Shown: positions 32,978-44,860 of the stretch, in pieces
How the letters are laid out: each line of letters begins with the position of its first letter
Position numbering within the stretch: the stretch's first letter is position 1
Source: Anastrepha obliqua
Taxonomy: Eukaryota > Arthropoda > Insecta > Diptera > Tephritidae
Direction of reading: 5' to 3'
NCBI RefSeq assembly: GCF_027943255.1
Contig: NC_072894.1
Location: forward strand, 135,895,601 to 135,959,600
Length of the DNA stretch: 64,000 bases
Notes under the pieces: model-generated
The model's database searches: none
What the model saw: the letters and a program-made list of their open reading frames with translations, nothing else
What the model was told of the DNA's origin: nothing
Translations under genes and position numbers: made by a program

Positions 32978-33255
32978 AGCCACCGTATTCGGATGAGTTG
33001 GTGCATGGCTACCATTCGACAGGTCCTGGGTTCTAATAGCGGTCGTCCCTAGGCAGCCAATGGCAACCTTTAAGTGTACTTATGCCATGGAAAAGTTCCT
33101 CATAAAAAACAATCCACCGTTCGGACGCGGCGTAGAATTGTAGGTCCCTGCATGTAAGGAAAATATCAAAACGTATATTACAAATAGGAGGAGGAGTCTG
33201 ATCAAATACCCAGCATAAGGGGGTAAGCGTCAATTATGTACATATATATATAGGA
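32978..33255 (+). mobile_element. SINE with internal deletion
   Basis: The head CACCGTATTCGGATGAGTTG and a GGTCCTGGGTTC B-box remnant are joined directly to TAATAGCGGTCGTCCCTAGG, skipping about 30 bp present in the 6800 copy. The GTAGGTCCCTGCATGTAAGG and AGGAGGAGTCTGATCAAATA blocks and a TA-rich tail follow. Confidence 0.8.
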
Positions 33256-33259
33256 ACAT

Positions 33260-35090
33260 GTATATAATTATGGATTTGATTAACTTTATTAAGAAAACCT
33301 TCAGTTTAACCTCAAACCTTCAGTTCAAACCTCTTCAGTTCAATTCGGGTTTCTTGTAACTCATTTCCGCCCAAACGCCCACTGATCCATATTTTTTGTT
33401 TCATGAAAAATTGAATTGAAAATTCCCGCCCATCGGTGCTATTATTACTGGCATACAGCCAAACTTTTGGAAAGTGCAAAGATTTAAAAGAAAAAAAGTA
33501 CAATAATAAATGTAGTTCAAATAGCAAATGGCAGAGAAGCCGTATAATTTCATGTGTGGGCGTAGCCAACACTCATAACTCATAAATGTTGCGATATGCA
33601 AAGTAGAGGAGAGTGCTTGAAGTTTAATTGCCCGCAAGCATGGAAGAACGTAGTCGTCCTCATATTGATTTGTAAGGGAGAAATATGGCATTTTGCAAGC
33701 CTATGGGGTATGCCTATGTAGTTGTAGCTCATTTTGGGGAGAAGTACTGTACACAAAATATTGTATACAAAGAGCGTGGGGTAACAGTTAATACAGTAGT
33801 TGCAGTTTTTTGGAATATTAGTCAAATTCAGCTTTGGTTGGAATAGAAAGTTCATTGCCTACTTGGGGTAGTACGTATGAGCAACTATTTCCACATGGAA
33901 ATATGTATATTCGGAGGTGTTTTTCGGGATTTCGATATTGTCTAGAATGATTTCTGCACAATATATCTTGTTCCACATCTAATAAGAAAACTACTGACAC
34001 ACGACTTCATAGTGTTCATCGTGATGTGTGTGAACTGCTAGTTAAATTCCCATTCAATATACTATGTATATCTTTCAGGTTAAATGCTGTGTGTATCAGT
34101 TATTTTTCGTTGTTATTTTCCCCGCCAAATACAAACTTAGTTATTTTATAAGAATGCTGTAGTAAATGCTTAAAGCTGCACCAGTGGTGGAAATAAAGCT
34201 TTTCCTTTCTCAAAAAGAGGATTTTTTAAATGAATATTTGACTAATTGCGTCTGAGGAAGACAACGATTACACTCAACAATTTCGAGATTTAAGTCAACT
34301 AGTACATATTAGTACAAGCGTTTACTAGGAGTACTTATACATATATAAAATTTGGTCTTTAAAATGAAATAAAAATTTGTATTGGAGTTGTAGTTATAAG
34401 GATTATTGTTATTTTTGGCCGATTATTTTTTCACTTTATTTAAAAGTTTATGTCAACAGTTCAAAGACTTTACGAGGGTTTAATAAACGAGAACACGCAA
34501 AAGAAGGAAACAAGCGCTAGAATTTTGGAAATAAGCAGCACAGTTGGCGCTTTCATATTTTTAGTTCTTCGTTTCAAGCAACCAGTAGAGGCTCTATGCT
34601 TCTCAAAGAAGTAAGGACGAGAAGAAAAAAAATATATATAGAAAAATATATAAACAATAACAATGTAGCCCACTACCACAAAGATAATGCAATAAAAATA
34701 GTAAATATTTTCCTGCTCAAGTTCAACTCCGTTGGGGAAACCAGCGGTTCAATATGTTAGCAATAACAGTCAGACTGAACTGAAAGGAACAAATGCAAAT
34801 ACAATAAGAAATCAACTGACAGCAACAATAATACGTAGCAGACGCTGATGTGGCAAATCTGAAACTGTTTGTTGCTGTATGTTACTTGATTGTTTTGTAT
34901 CTATTTACAACTACCTCAATAACCGAGACTTTTGCTGTTACAACAGTTGTTGTTGTTTTTGCAGAAAAGTGTACACTATTTTGCATTTGCATGGCTGCGT
35001 TGTGAAATGTGAAAATGTATTATTTGTGTAAATGTACATATGTAGGTGCATCTGTGTGTACAAAGTAAGCAATTTTGATGAACTTTTTTT
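33260..35090. other. Intergenic, nothing recognised
   Basis: AT-rich sequence with several short minus-strand open frames (up to 96 codons) that lack any family signature or codon-like regularity. No element ends are found. Confidence 0.5.
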
Positions 35091-35094
35091 AACT

Positions 35095-35950
35095 AAAATT
35101 TGATGGACTATAAAACTGCATACTGAAATGTATGTGATTAAAAGTTTGATTTTTGATGAAATTGTTTAGAATTAAATAAAAAAATTCAAAAACCAAATTT
35201 TTACCTAAAGTTCGATTGGAAAATTAGAAATTTTTTTTTGAGATTCCGATTAATAGTTTGAAAATTTGACGACATTGTGTTTTAATTTTTTAATGAAAGC
35301 TCGATGGGCTATGAAACTGCATACTTAATTTTTCTTAAAGATTCTGATTAAAAGTTTGACATTTTTTAAAATTTTTTTTAATTCTTAGCAACCAAATTTT
35401 GAACCAAAATTAGATGGGCTATGAAACTGCATATTTAAATGTTGATTGAAAGTTTGAAATTTTGACGAATTTTTTTTTGAATTTTTTTGAATTTGCTTAA
35501 AACCAAATTTTTAACCAGAATTCGATGGACTATAAAACTGCATTTTGTTTCCTTGTTCACTCCACTCGGGAGCATAGGACCTCGAGAAGACTCAGTCCAG
35601 TGTTAGATTCGTTAATCTGTTTTGCTTCTGCCAGGGTAGGTGATTAGCCTGCCGCTACCAGTCCTAAATACTGGAAATGCCCACTTCTCGTTGTTTAGGA
35701 ACAACGCCATTTAACTGTTTAGTGTGCTATCTGTGTTTCACATTTTTCTGTCAGAAGGATCACACAGATGGTTGAGGATTTCGAATTTGAATTTTGGTGT
35801 GTCTGCGCTATTACCGCGACTGCCCGCTTCCTCTTGCTGGTGCCACTGATGCAATGTGTAAACTGTCTCTTTTGAAACCGCATACTTCAGTTTTTTCTAG
35901 AAACTCTGGTTAAAAAGTTCGAAATTTTTATGATTTTTTTTTTAATTTTA
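35095..35950 (+). repeat. Tandem array with unit about 110 bp, interrupted by an insert
   Basis: GATGGACTATAAAACTGCAT or GATGGGCTATGAAACTGCAT occurs at about 35102, 35304, 35412 and 35524, each followed by GATTAAAAGTTTGA-like text; a decayed unit lies near 35212. A further unit (GAAACCGCATACTTCAG) appears at 35875, after a GC-richer insert at about 35545-35870. Confidence 0.7.
35545..35870. mobile_element. Unidentified insert inside the 110 bp array
   Basis: About 325 bp, GC-richer than its surroundings, beginning near CCTTGTTCACTCCACTCGGG and containing GACCTCGAGAAGACTCAGTC and GTGATTAGCCTGCCGCTACC-like text. It splits the repeat array. Its compact, non-coding nature suggests a retrotransposon end (inference). 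Confidence 0.4.
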
Positions 35951-37260
35951 ATTTTTAATTTTGTTTTTAATTTTTCGCAAGGCTTGAAACTTTTGTTTCT
36001 GGCATAGACTACATTTTTATAAAAATAAAAATATAAACAAAATTATAAAAAAAATAATAAAATCCAAAACCTTTTAATATGTCGTGGTGCTATTATTGTG
36101 CACACTGGTGTACATATATGCATGCATGTATGTGACTGCATGTGATGAGAGCAATGCATTTGATACCCCGTTTCTTTTGCTGCTTCTGTAAGTGTCAATA
36201 TGTCTGCTCACTTTTATTGCCACTGCTGCACTCAGTCCCTGCTATCCTCACGATGTTAAGCAGCACGCATATCCTCATGATTTCCAATATTTGTATATAT
36301 TACTTTTAAGTACGAGCAACATTATCGTCATTATGACAAACATTATTGTGATATTGAAGAGTGTTGTGATTTTTGTTGCAAATGTTATTGTTGGAGTACC
36401 GTAGGAATGTAGCTGCATTTTATTGCTTGCGGTGTATACATACTCGAACATATATGTATGTATGTAAATATATATGTGGATGCAAGTAGTGAAATTCTTG
36501 TTGCAATTGTTGTTGTATTATTATTTAGAGTTATTGTTGTTGTGAAAGTAGGCTATATATCCCGCTAATATTTATTGCTGTCCTTTATATTTTTCCCCGT
36601 TTCGGGGATCCCGCAACTTACTGTTGTTGTGCTGTTGTTAGTGTTTATGTACATTATTGTTATTGAGGCATAAGTGCACTTGCCTATCCAGTGTATTGAT
36701 TTAAGAGTGTCAGTTGGTTATCGATTTACATGCAATAATAATGGAAGAAAACTTGCTGGAAGCGAAAAAAATGAAGGCGGCTTGTGGGCTACTAGCAAAT
36801 GATGGGCGGACTTATGTTTGCGAATGGATAGTTGTGTAAAATCGTTTTGAAGCTGCATTCATGATGGGTTATGGTGTAAATTTTAAAGCCAAAGGAAAAT
36901 CAATTTTTTTTAAACAAAATTTTTTTTTAATCAGTAGGCTAAGGAGATATTGAAGATTTGAAGACATTTTTGGCCAGTCTAAGCGTTTGGTCGAAAATAC
37001 TTAGTAACGAAGTGTCTCCCAGATCTTAGCTTTAATAAACAGTCTTTACTTGGCTCCCAAATTCATATCTTGGATAATCCTGAAATCGTTTTTTATGCTC
37101 AGCAGAGCTCTTCGAACATTAGAGGTTTTATTTCTCTTAAGAGGCTTTTCGTTTCTGGTGCGTTGTTTGAATCAACATTTTTTCGAAGCTTATTTTTGTT
37201 TTGTCAGTCAGCTATACAAGATTTTATGTACTATAGTCTCACATAATAAAATCTAAACTC
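35950..37260. other. Intergenic, nothing recognised
   Basis: AT-rich with TATG and GTTGTTGTT-type simple stretches at 36420-36560. No coding or element signature. Confidence 0.5.
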
Positions 37261-37264
37261 ATTG

Positions 37265-37775
37265 GGAAATGTTTCACTGTCCTCTGTAATCTGAGAGAAA
37301 GGAACGCCGTCTTGCTGGACTGCGTGCTAGGACAGGAAGTTCATGACGAAAACAAACAGGCGGGTTGCCTAGTAAAAATTATGCACCACAACAAAGCTGC
37401 ATGGATCAGACCCCTTTTGGTAACTTACCAAAGCTCACATAAAAGAAGTTATCAACGACCGGGAAGATAAGAAATTCACATGACATTGAATGGAATGTCC
37501 AACACAAATGCAGGCAAAATAATTTATCCTTCCTTCTAGAAGAACGTCAAGTAGGCTGTTCACTCTTGTTAGAGAGATTTTAAGAACTCTCACTGAAATT
37601 ATATAGGGCATTGTAGTCTTCTCTTTGATTTTCAGGCAACTAGGATTAATCGAAACAAGCACCTGCTCTTTTTGGGTTTTGAAACACCAGATCACACCTT
37701 CGGCAAATGTGTAGCTCTCCTAAGACAAATACTCATTCATCTAGACCGAAGACTCTTAATCAATTGGTGATATAA
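37265..37775 (+). mobile_element. Jockey-like LINE C-terminal remnant
   Basis: Frame fragments read NEQADSLV-like text near 37345, IRPLLVTYQSSHKRSYQRPG, then LVREILRTLTEII near 37565 and RQLGLIETSTCSFW near 37637. An ETPDHTFGKCVALLRQ-like run follows. These match the RNase H end and the LxGH...RLGL...CRFC...ETxEHLLCEC tail of jockey-type elements. Stops and frameshifts throughout. Confidence 0.65.
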
Positions 37776-37834
37776 AACAAAATACCTGCACCATTAAAGA
37801 TTCGCTGCAAAGCTTTCATATTTTTAATAGCTGT

Positions 37835-37990
37835 CATAAAATTAATACAAACGCTCCGGGTCTGAAAGTATTGAAAGGTGCCGTACCAGCTGGTGTTAAC
37901 AGAGGCAGAGGCAGACTCCTCTCCGTTGGAAAGATCAGGAGGAGAAGAACTTGTCTACACTTGGTATGTCTAACTGGCGAAGAAGAAGTA
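37835..37990 (+). mobile_element. RTE LINE tail fragment
   Basis: CAAACGCTCCGGGTCTGAAA, GTACCAGCTGGTGTTAACAG, CGTTGGAAAGATCAGGAGGA and a GTATGTCTAACTGGCGAAGA end match the RTE copy at 43106, with deletions. Confidence 0.75.
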
Positions 37991-40900
37991 TTTGAGATAT
38001 TTCGTTTGCGGTATTTGGTTTCGACGACAAATTTCTATTACGAGCCGAAGGTTTAAATAAAAACGTCTACAAAATTGTGTCTGAGAGAAATATTTTTAAA
38101 AGACGTGTGTCTGAAGGTTTTGAAGGAAATACTTTTAAAAGTGTTTATCAGGTTCTGCCAAAGGAAAGAAAGAATGCAAGATCGTCAATTCTCAAATACA
38201 GATTTGATGCCTTTTCAGAGGATAACTGGCAGGATATGAAATTTTGTGAACTGTATGAATCAAATGCGGAATATTTTCTGGCCACAACATCATGGCACTC
38301 AAAAATGTGCTAAGGAGCTGTGGAATGGCTACAAACTATTATTATTGCTTGAAAAGTAGTAAATGTGGCATAATTTTCCTAGCACTTATTTTGTTTGATG
38401 ATGTTTGCCAGACGCAAGATTTTTACTTTGAGCCAGGCCAAGGTAAACTGCAGTCAAAATTCTATGTGACAATTTGTACTATAAACTCATCAAAACAGTA
38501 ATTTTAGAAAAAATTAAGTTTTTCATTTTATTTTTTTAAATTAGTTATTTGTTTATGTATTATTTTTTAAATTAAATTATTTTTAATAGCGTTTCCTCTC
38601 TCTATGGGGAAATACATACGAAAGCTTAATTTTTAGTTAAAGTTTGTTTATATTTTTTTATTACTTTTATTATTGTGACTAGGACCTTGGCCATATACCC
38701 AACAAAGAATGTAAAGTGTTTCTGTTTTAAATTTTTTTAGTTACATTTTTTTTGTATTCATGTTACCTAAAATTTAACCGCATATTTTTGCGTGATCTCC
38801 TAATATATTAAACCATAAAATTCTCAAAACACCTGACCCAAATTTTTATGCCCAAATTTGCTAGATACCAAAAAAAAAACATGTCATGAAACCACAAAAA
38901 TCCCGCACATTAGTGCAAATTATATGCCTCCACAAAGCTTGGGCAGAAATTTGTCAGGCTCCTTTAATATTGTCATACTCCCATCAAACACCTACAGAGA
39001 CGACACAGAAAACTGTTGAAAAAATAGAAAATAACAAAAAAAAAAAAAAAATGATACAATGGCATGCCACATTTTCATTACCTAAACAAAACATGACAAA
39101 GCAAGAGTAAGAACACCAGAAATGGACAACCGAAAACAAGCAAATAACTGCCCAAAAAGACAAGTGAAAAATGCGAAAAAGAGAAAAATGAAAGCAAACA
39201 AATTAAGTTATAATACAAGCGACAGCGACTAAACACATTCGAGCGAAATATGGATACATAGATATAACCAAGTTGAGACACATGTCGCGTGTGTTATGAC
39301 AACACATCATGCACGATGTACCAAGCAGAAGGGGAAAATAAAAATGCGAGTAAAGAGTGAGCGACAATAGCGTGTCCCACAATGAGTGACAAGTCGGCTG
39401 ACATATAAACACACACCCAAACGGCATACGGCTGACAGTTTGCTCACTACATTGAGCTAAAAAGGGTGAACTAAAAAAACAAAAAAGATTCTGGTAGAAG
39501 AAGACATTTGTGATAAGTGTTCGCTGATAAGAAACAGGCAAATTCTACCATAAGAACACATATGAAAATGTGCAGAACACATACATCGCCACTGGCAGGC
39601 GTTTGTCAATGTCTGTTAACTAGCGAGGCGAGAAACGTGCCGCTGTTCTAGAACCAAACAACGCGCAAGGATTTGCGACCAAGCAAAAATTCACTAAACG
39701 GGGAAACAACACAAACATTGCGCAAAAGTATGCTAACAGTGAAAGGCAGAGGATCTAGTGGAACAGATATGTATAATAAAAATTACAATGATTAATAAAG
39801 CAACAACAATTGGAGAAGCTACAGCCGCACGGTAGTGAGTGTGGGGTAAAAGCACGCGATGCAGCAGAAATGGTGATTGTATTTGCTAAATCAAGGCGTG
39901 AATATGGCTGGTGAAGGTGAGAGTTAGTGGCTAAGGATTTGATGCTGATGACGATGTTGCCGTGAAGCTGACAACTAAGTGAGTGATGAGCTAACAGCGA
40001 TAAGGAGTATATGAATGGATGGTCATGTGCATAAGTGTGTATAGTTGGGAGAATAAAGGGACTAGCGCCCCTGTAGGAAGCGTAAAGTTTCGTGTGTGAT
40101 TTTAATGATTTTAATGATTTTCTGATTCATATCTTTTGTTCAAATTAGTAACTGTTTCAAAATTTACGCTGTTCACCTTTTTGCTGTGTTTGTTACAGCT
40201 CATCCACGTGCAGCTCAAAAAATGTGCTGTTCGACGCGATCTGACCGAAAGATATGGAGTGTTAAGTGATTAAGTATGAGAGGACTATGGACAAAATGGT
40301 TACTGTTAGTTTGGGTTTCATCACAAGCTCGATGTATTATTCGCATGCTTCAATAGTGTCACAGTGAAAAAAAACACAAAAAAAATAAATAAATAAAAAA
40401 AAAAATGGAAAAATTACAAAAGTGAGCTCTTCTAGAGAGTTTAACGAGGTGACGGTAATAAAAATTAGCTCTACATTTTTTATACGATACGATACGATAA
40501 GCCCAATCTGCTGAAAATAAATCAGAAACGAAAAAGTCAGTAAAAATCGAATACCACTTGTAGAACTTCTTTCGACGCAAGTGGCAGGTTTCCCTACTGA
40601 GATTTATAACGTACGAGTATACTACAATACATTTATTCTATTATATGAAAAACTATATGGCATTGTTATATTTAAGTAGTCATATATTTGAGCGCATTTT
40701 CATTTAGGTATATGTCAGATATATGCACATAGCCTTGCCAGTATATTTGCGCAATTTATCCTTTCACTCAAACACTTTCTTCAAAAACAGTCTGTGTCAT
40801 TGTTGACGAGCTTTTGTTGATAAAGCGCGACGTAGTTGACAAGAGATGAAAAAATCGTCATTTATACTTTCTATGTCGTAGATGCTAAATTTAATATCTG

Positions 40901-41610
40901 TATGTATGCATGTATACTAGAGCTTATATTTCTATAGGTATGTATTGCGATGTGCATTTCTTTGCTTCTGGCTGTGCTTTATTTGTTTACATGATCTACA
41001 ACCACGAAAGCTGCTTCATATCAGTCAGCCAATTGTAAATTTGTCTAATAAGGAAGTGTGTATGTGGCATTGCTTACATACTACTACGTACGAAAATGCA
41101 TTTACTCATACTTAGACATATATGTGGTTTTGCTACGATGTGTGTGACAACTTTCACTTTAGATGACTCAATTTTACTGAGTCATTGAAAAACTGCTATC
41201 CTGCTTAAATTTCTTCTTTAGTTTTCTAGCTGAAAAAGTCAGAGTTGAGTTACGATACGAAAGCGTTTAATATATGTAAGTACATATATACTTATACATA
41301 CATAAAACTGACAAGTACGTTCACTTTAAGATGTTTGGCCGAGCTTCTCCAGCAATTATTAGTGCACGTTCTGCCGCAGATGGTTTTGATTATGTTAGTT
41401 TGGGGAAAAAGGGAAAATCTATCGCATTAGTTTCCCGGTAGATGACTCCAGTGATCAATATTTTATATTATATACTCTAATCCCTTAATATCCTATTTAA
41501 TCTATTTATTTATTTAGTCTTTTGAATAAAACTAAAAAAATTTGGATTTTTGCAGGCTTCACTATTTTTATTCAAAACATGGCCCTTAAAAATTATACAT
41601 GAAAAACTAC
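37990..41610. other. Intergenic, no gene recognised
   Basis: A 78-codon frame at 38077-38313 (MSERNIFKRRVSEGFEGNTF ... FLATTSWHSKMC) has protein-like composition but matches no family I know; it could be a transposase or gag scrap. The rest (38520-41600) is AT-rich with short tandem words such as GATACGATACGATA at 40486-40499. No element ends are seen. Confidence 0.45.
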
Positions 41611-41973
41611 ATACACATGCCCCACAAAGTCTGCGTTCACGCGAATAGCCTTCTTCAATTTATTAAAAACAATATAGAATAGTATGATTAAATTGAAATC
41701 TTTGCAATTTGTTTATTCACTATATTCCCAGCTTTCAAGGGCAAAAAAAAAACAAGATTCCCCACTTCACTTTTTAGATAACGGGAAAATAATTTCAGCA
41801 GCATGTAAACGTGGCACCAAAAAGTCTGCGTTCAGCCTGTTTATTTTAATGATACCGTTAATTTTAAGATATTTTTCCTTGTTTATATTAATTTTTGATT
41901 GCGCATTACTTCGACTGAATGTTAACAAAGCTTAGTTGAACATTTTATTTATAACTGGAGATAATTAAAGAGC

Positions 41974-42965
41974 ATGGAAGGAAAGGGAAAAGAAATAAGG
42001 GGTTTTGAGGAAAATAATTATAAAAATGTGGAAAGACGGAAAAAGTTTCCGAAATATTGGAAAATCTATTGGGAGAACGTATTCCTCTATTCAGCGAGTT
42101 GTAACAAATTTTCGGCAAACTGGAATTTTTACATCTAAGCCCAGGTCAGGGCGTCCGAAAAAATTATCGACCCGGGAAGAGCGTTCTATAATCAACTTGG
42201 CAAAGGTTAACCCCCGTATTACATCCTCAAAATTAGTTGAAAACATAAATCAAACATTTAAAAAAAGTATTTGCGCTGAAACTGCCAGAAAAGTTGTACG
42301 TCAACCTGGATACCATAACAGAGTCGCCCGAAGAAAGCCTTTCATTTCTCTTGTGAACAGACGTAAACGTATTCAGTTTGCTAATGAGTACATAAATAAG
42401 CCTCCCGAGTTCTGGAAAAAAGTAATATTTGTAAAGCAAATTTTGTATATTCGGAATAAAAGGCCGTCAAATTGTTTGGCGAAAACCTGGAACTGCTATT
42501 GAAAAGCAAAATCTTGTTGGCACGGTTAAGCACGGAGGTGGCGGGTTTATGGTTTGGGGCTGCATGGCGGCAAATGGGGTGGGTCAGTTAGAATTTATGG
42601 ATTCGACGATGGATAAATGGGGATACTTGAACATACTAAAACGGAATTTAAAGCAAAGTGCAGAAAATCTCGGCTTATCAAGAACATTTTGGTTTCAACA
42701 AGATAACGACCCGAAGCACACAGCCGAGATCGTTAAGCTTTGGCTCTTGTACAACGCCCCAAAACAGCTTAAAACACCACCACAGCCCCCAAATCTTAGC
42801 CCCATCGTACATCTGTGGGATCTATTGGAAAAAAGGATTCGTCAGCAAGTGATTTTGCGGAGTGTCATGCAGGCAGAATGGAGGAAGATAACAACAGAGG
42901 AAATCAAACTAGTTCAATGCCGCCGCTTAATTTACTTGTTACAGCCATTATTCCCCGTTATCTGA
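41974..42965 (+). pseudogene. Tc1-like transposase pseudogene
   Basis: Start ATG at 41974 (MEGKGKEI), then a frameshift before 42005, where the HTH region begins (IIIKMWKDGKSFRNIGKSIG, SSIQRVVTNFRQTG, SKPRSGRPKKLS). The second frame change, near 42430-42460, destroys the first catalytic block: the DES motif expected after VIF is gone. The third frame resumes at FGIKGRQIVWRKPGTA, GFMVWGCMAANGVGQLEFMD and FWFQQDNDPKHTA with the second Asp present. The third catalytic Glu is replaced by Val (PIVHLWDLLEKR). Two catalytic losses plus frameshifts mean no activity. Confidence 0.9.
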
Positions 42966-43105
42966 AAACTTATGTGAGAAATCTTGAAATTTATTTTTGT
43001 TTTTGAAACTTAAACATATAATAAACATATAAATACATACAAATTTATAAAAATTATAAAATCAGGTTGTGTGTTTCATTCACTAAAAAGTTATTGTAGG
43101 GTGAA

Positions 43106-43516
43106 GCAACACTTGGAGTGTTCGAGAGAAAGATTCTGCGTAAGATTTTTGGACCTTTGCACGTTGGCAACAGCGAATATCGCAGACGATGGAACGATGA
43201 GCTGTATGAGCTTTACGACGACATAGACATAGCGCAGCGAATAAAGATCCAGCGGCTACGTTGGCTGGGTCATGTCGTCCGAATGGATACAAACGCTCCG
43301 GCTTTGAAAGTATTCGATGCGGTACCAGCTGGTGGTAGCAGAGGAAGAGGGCGGCCTCCACTGCGTTGGAAAGATCAGGTGGAGAAGGACTTGGCTTCAC
43401 TTGGTGTGTCCAACTGGCGCCTGTTAGCACGAGAAAGAAAGGACTGGCGCGCTTTGTTAAACTCGGGCAAAATCGCGTAAGCGGTTATAGCGCCAATTAA
43501 GAAGAAGAAGAAGAAG
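43106..43516 (+). mobile_element. RTE LINE, 5'-truncated, intact C-terminal frame
   Basis: A 120-codon frame (43118-43480) encodes the typical RTE C-terminus: FERKILRKIFGPLHVGNSEY, RIKIQRLRWLGHVVRMD, GSRGRGRPPLRWKDQVEKDL and LLARERKDWRALLNSGKIA. A GAAGAAG tail follows at about 43499-43516. An 8 bp repeat AGGGTGAA (43098-43105 and 43515-43522) is the target-site duplication and lies at the Tc1 TIR edge. The reverse transcriptase and endonuclease regions are absent. Confidence 0.9.
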
Positions 43517-43584
43517 GGTGAACGCAGATTTTGTGGGGCATGTGTAATTTAAAAGTCGACCCGAGAGCATCTACAAGCTGTCAT

Positions 43585-44065
43585 AGGATAATTATCACAC
43601 ATTATCGCATTAAGTTCAGCGATCTCGATCCGAATGAGGGGTTTCAGCGTTGGAGTCGTTGTTGGCTTATTCACATAGAGCTCACTTTTCAAAAAACTCC
43701 ACAAAAAGTACTCTATGCGTAATTTATGTGGCCAGCTTATGTTACCACCACGAGAAACTAATCGACCGGGGAACTTAGATTACAATAATGTAATGTTTTC
43801 TCGTGTTATGCCGGCTTCATTCTGTTGAAAATAAAGAGCGTCTATGTCTATTCCCTCAACCTCAGGCCAAATCTTCAATCAGTTGTATATAGCGATATCC
43901 ATTGACAGTAAGAAGAAGAAGAAAAAATGCACAAGTATTCCACCAGCCCAAAAACTACACCAAATAGTACATTTTAGTGGATGTAATGATGATGTAAAAG
44001 TGTTTTCTAATATAGTCTAGCAGTACTCATGCGAGTTTCTTCTACACGGGAGTCATTTTGGAACA
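43585..44065 (-). pseudogene. Decayed mariner-like transposase, antisense
   Basis: On the minus strand: VWCSFWAGGILVHFFFF near 43960, LTVNGYRYIQLIEDLA, a decayed FQQ-type acid block near 43830, LATLRIEYFLWSFLKSELYV near 43720 and NKPTTTPTLKPLIRIEIAEL near 43640. The order matches the catalytic half of mariner-type transposases. A GAA-type microsatellite at 43908-43926 has expanded inside the frame. Multiple stops. Confidence 0.65.
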
Positions 44066-44216
44066 AAAAAAAAATATGTAAAAAGACAATTGACTATCAA
44101 AGTAGGAACTGATACTCTCACTAAAATCTATGAAAAGAAAGGTCTAGGGGTTATGTTTGCTTCGAAAATATCCTTTTCTAAACAAACAGATTTTAAGATT
44201 ACTAAGTTTAGGTCTA

Positions 44217-44386
44217 AAAAAAAGCTCCTCAAAAAATATTTGCCGTTCGGAGTCGGCTTAAAACTGTAGGTCCCTCCATTTGTGGAACAACATCAAGACG
44301 CCCACCACAAATACGAGGAGGAGGAGCTGGGCCAAACATCCAAAAAGGGTGTACGCGCCAATTACAAATATATACATATATATAAG
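44217..44386 (+). mobile_element. SINE, 5'-truncated
   Basis: Starts in the body (AAAGCTCCTCAAAAAATATT), then GGTCCCTCCATTTGTGGAAC, ACGAGGAGGAGGAGCTGGGC, GGTGTACGCGCCAATTACAA and a TA-rich tail to about 44386. Head with A and B boxes missing. Confidence 0.85.
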
Positions 44387-44394
44387 TCTTGCGT

Positions 44395-44860
44395 TCAGGG
44401 CAGAGGTAGGAGCAAAACCGCATACCTCTACGGACTTTACAGAACCAGCCGGAAGGAAGTAACTTTCCCGATGCAAAACCGACGGCAGCAGAAAAAGCTA
44501 CGGAAAGAGTACGATTCATGACCGAGTGGCAAAGATGATGGGAAGCGGCCACCAAAGGTCGTTGGAAGTACAGAATTATCCCGAACCTGAAGTGGGTGAA
44601 TAGAAGTCACGGTAACACTCACCCATTCAATTACCGGTCATGGCTGTTTTATGGAATATCTAGATCGATTCCAGCTTACGGACAGCTTCTACAGCCCAGA
44701 GATCGGACTTGTGCGTGACCTGTGTTCATGCAGCGTCAAATGGCACGCAGTAAGAGCACTTGCGGTCTCAATTGAGAATCGATCGAAATTGTAACACAGT
44801 AATTGGCGACAACAACAGCGGCATACCAGCGGAGAGGAACTGCTTCAGGCAAGCAACCAA
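44395..44860 (+). mobile_element. R1/LOA-like LINE C-terminal remnant
   Basis: Near 44500-44640 a frame reads ERVRFMTEW, then WEAATKGRWKYRIIPNLKWV and NRSHGNTHPFNYRSW, similar to the RWQxxWxxSxKGRWTHRLIPDLxxW tail of R1/LOA-type LINEs. The following HGxF...CPxC part is frameshifted and barely readable. Confidence 0.55.

Larger units (their letters stand above)
41614..43544 (+). mobile_element. Tc1-like DNA transposon, inactive, with nested LINE
   Basis: TIRs open CACATGCCCCACAAA and run about 27 bp with one mismatch (41614-41640 and 43518-43544), flanked by TA at both ends. An imperfect inner copy of the TIR core (AAAGTCTGCGTTCA) lies at about 41819, suggesting IR/DR-type double repeats. Between them is one broken transposase gene on the + strand. 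An RTE LINE fragment occupies 43106-43516 at the inner edge of the right TIR. Confidence 0.92.
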
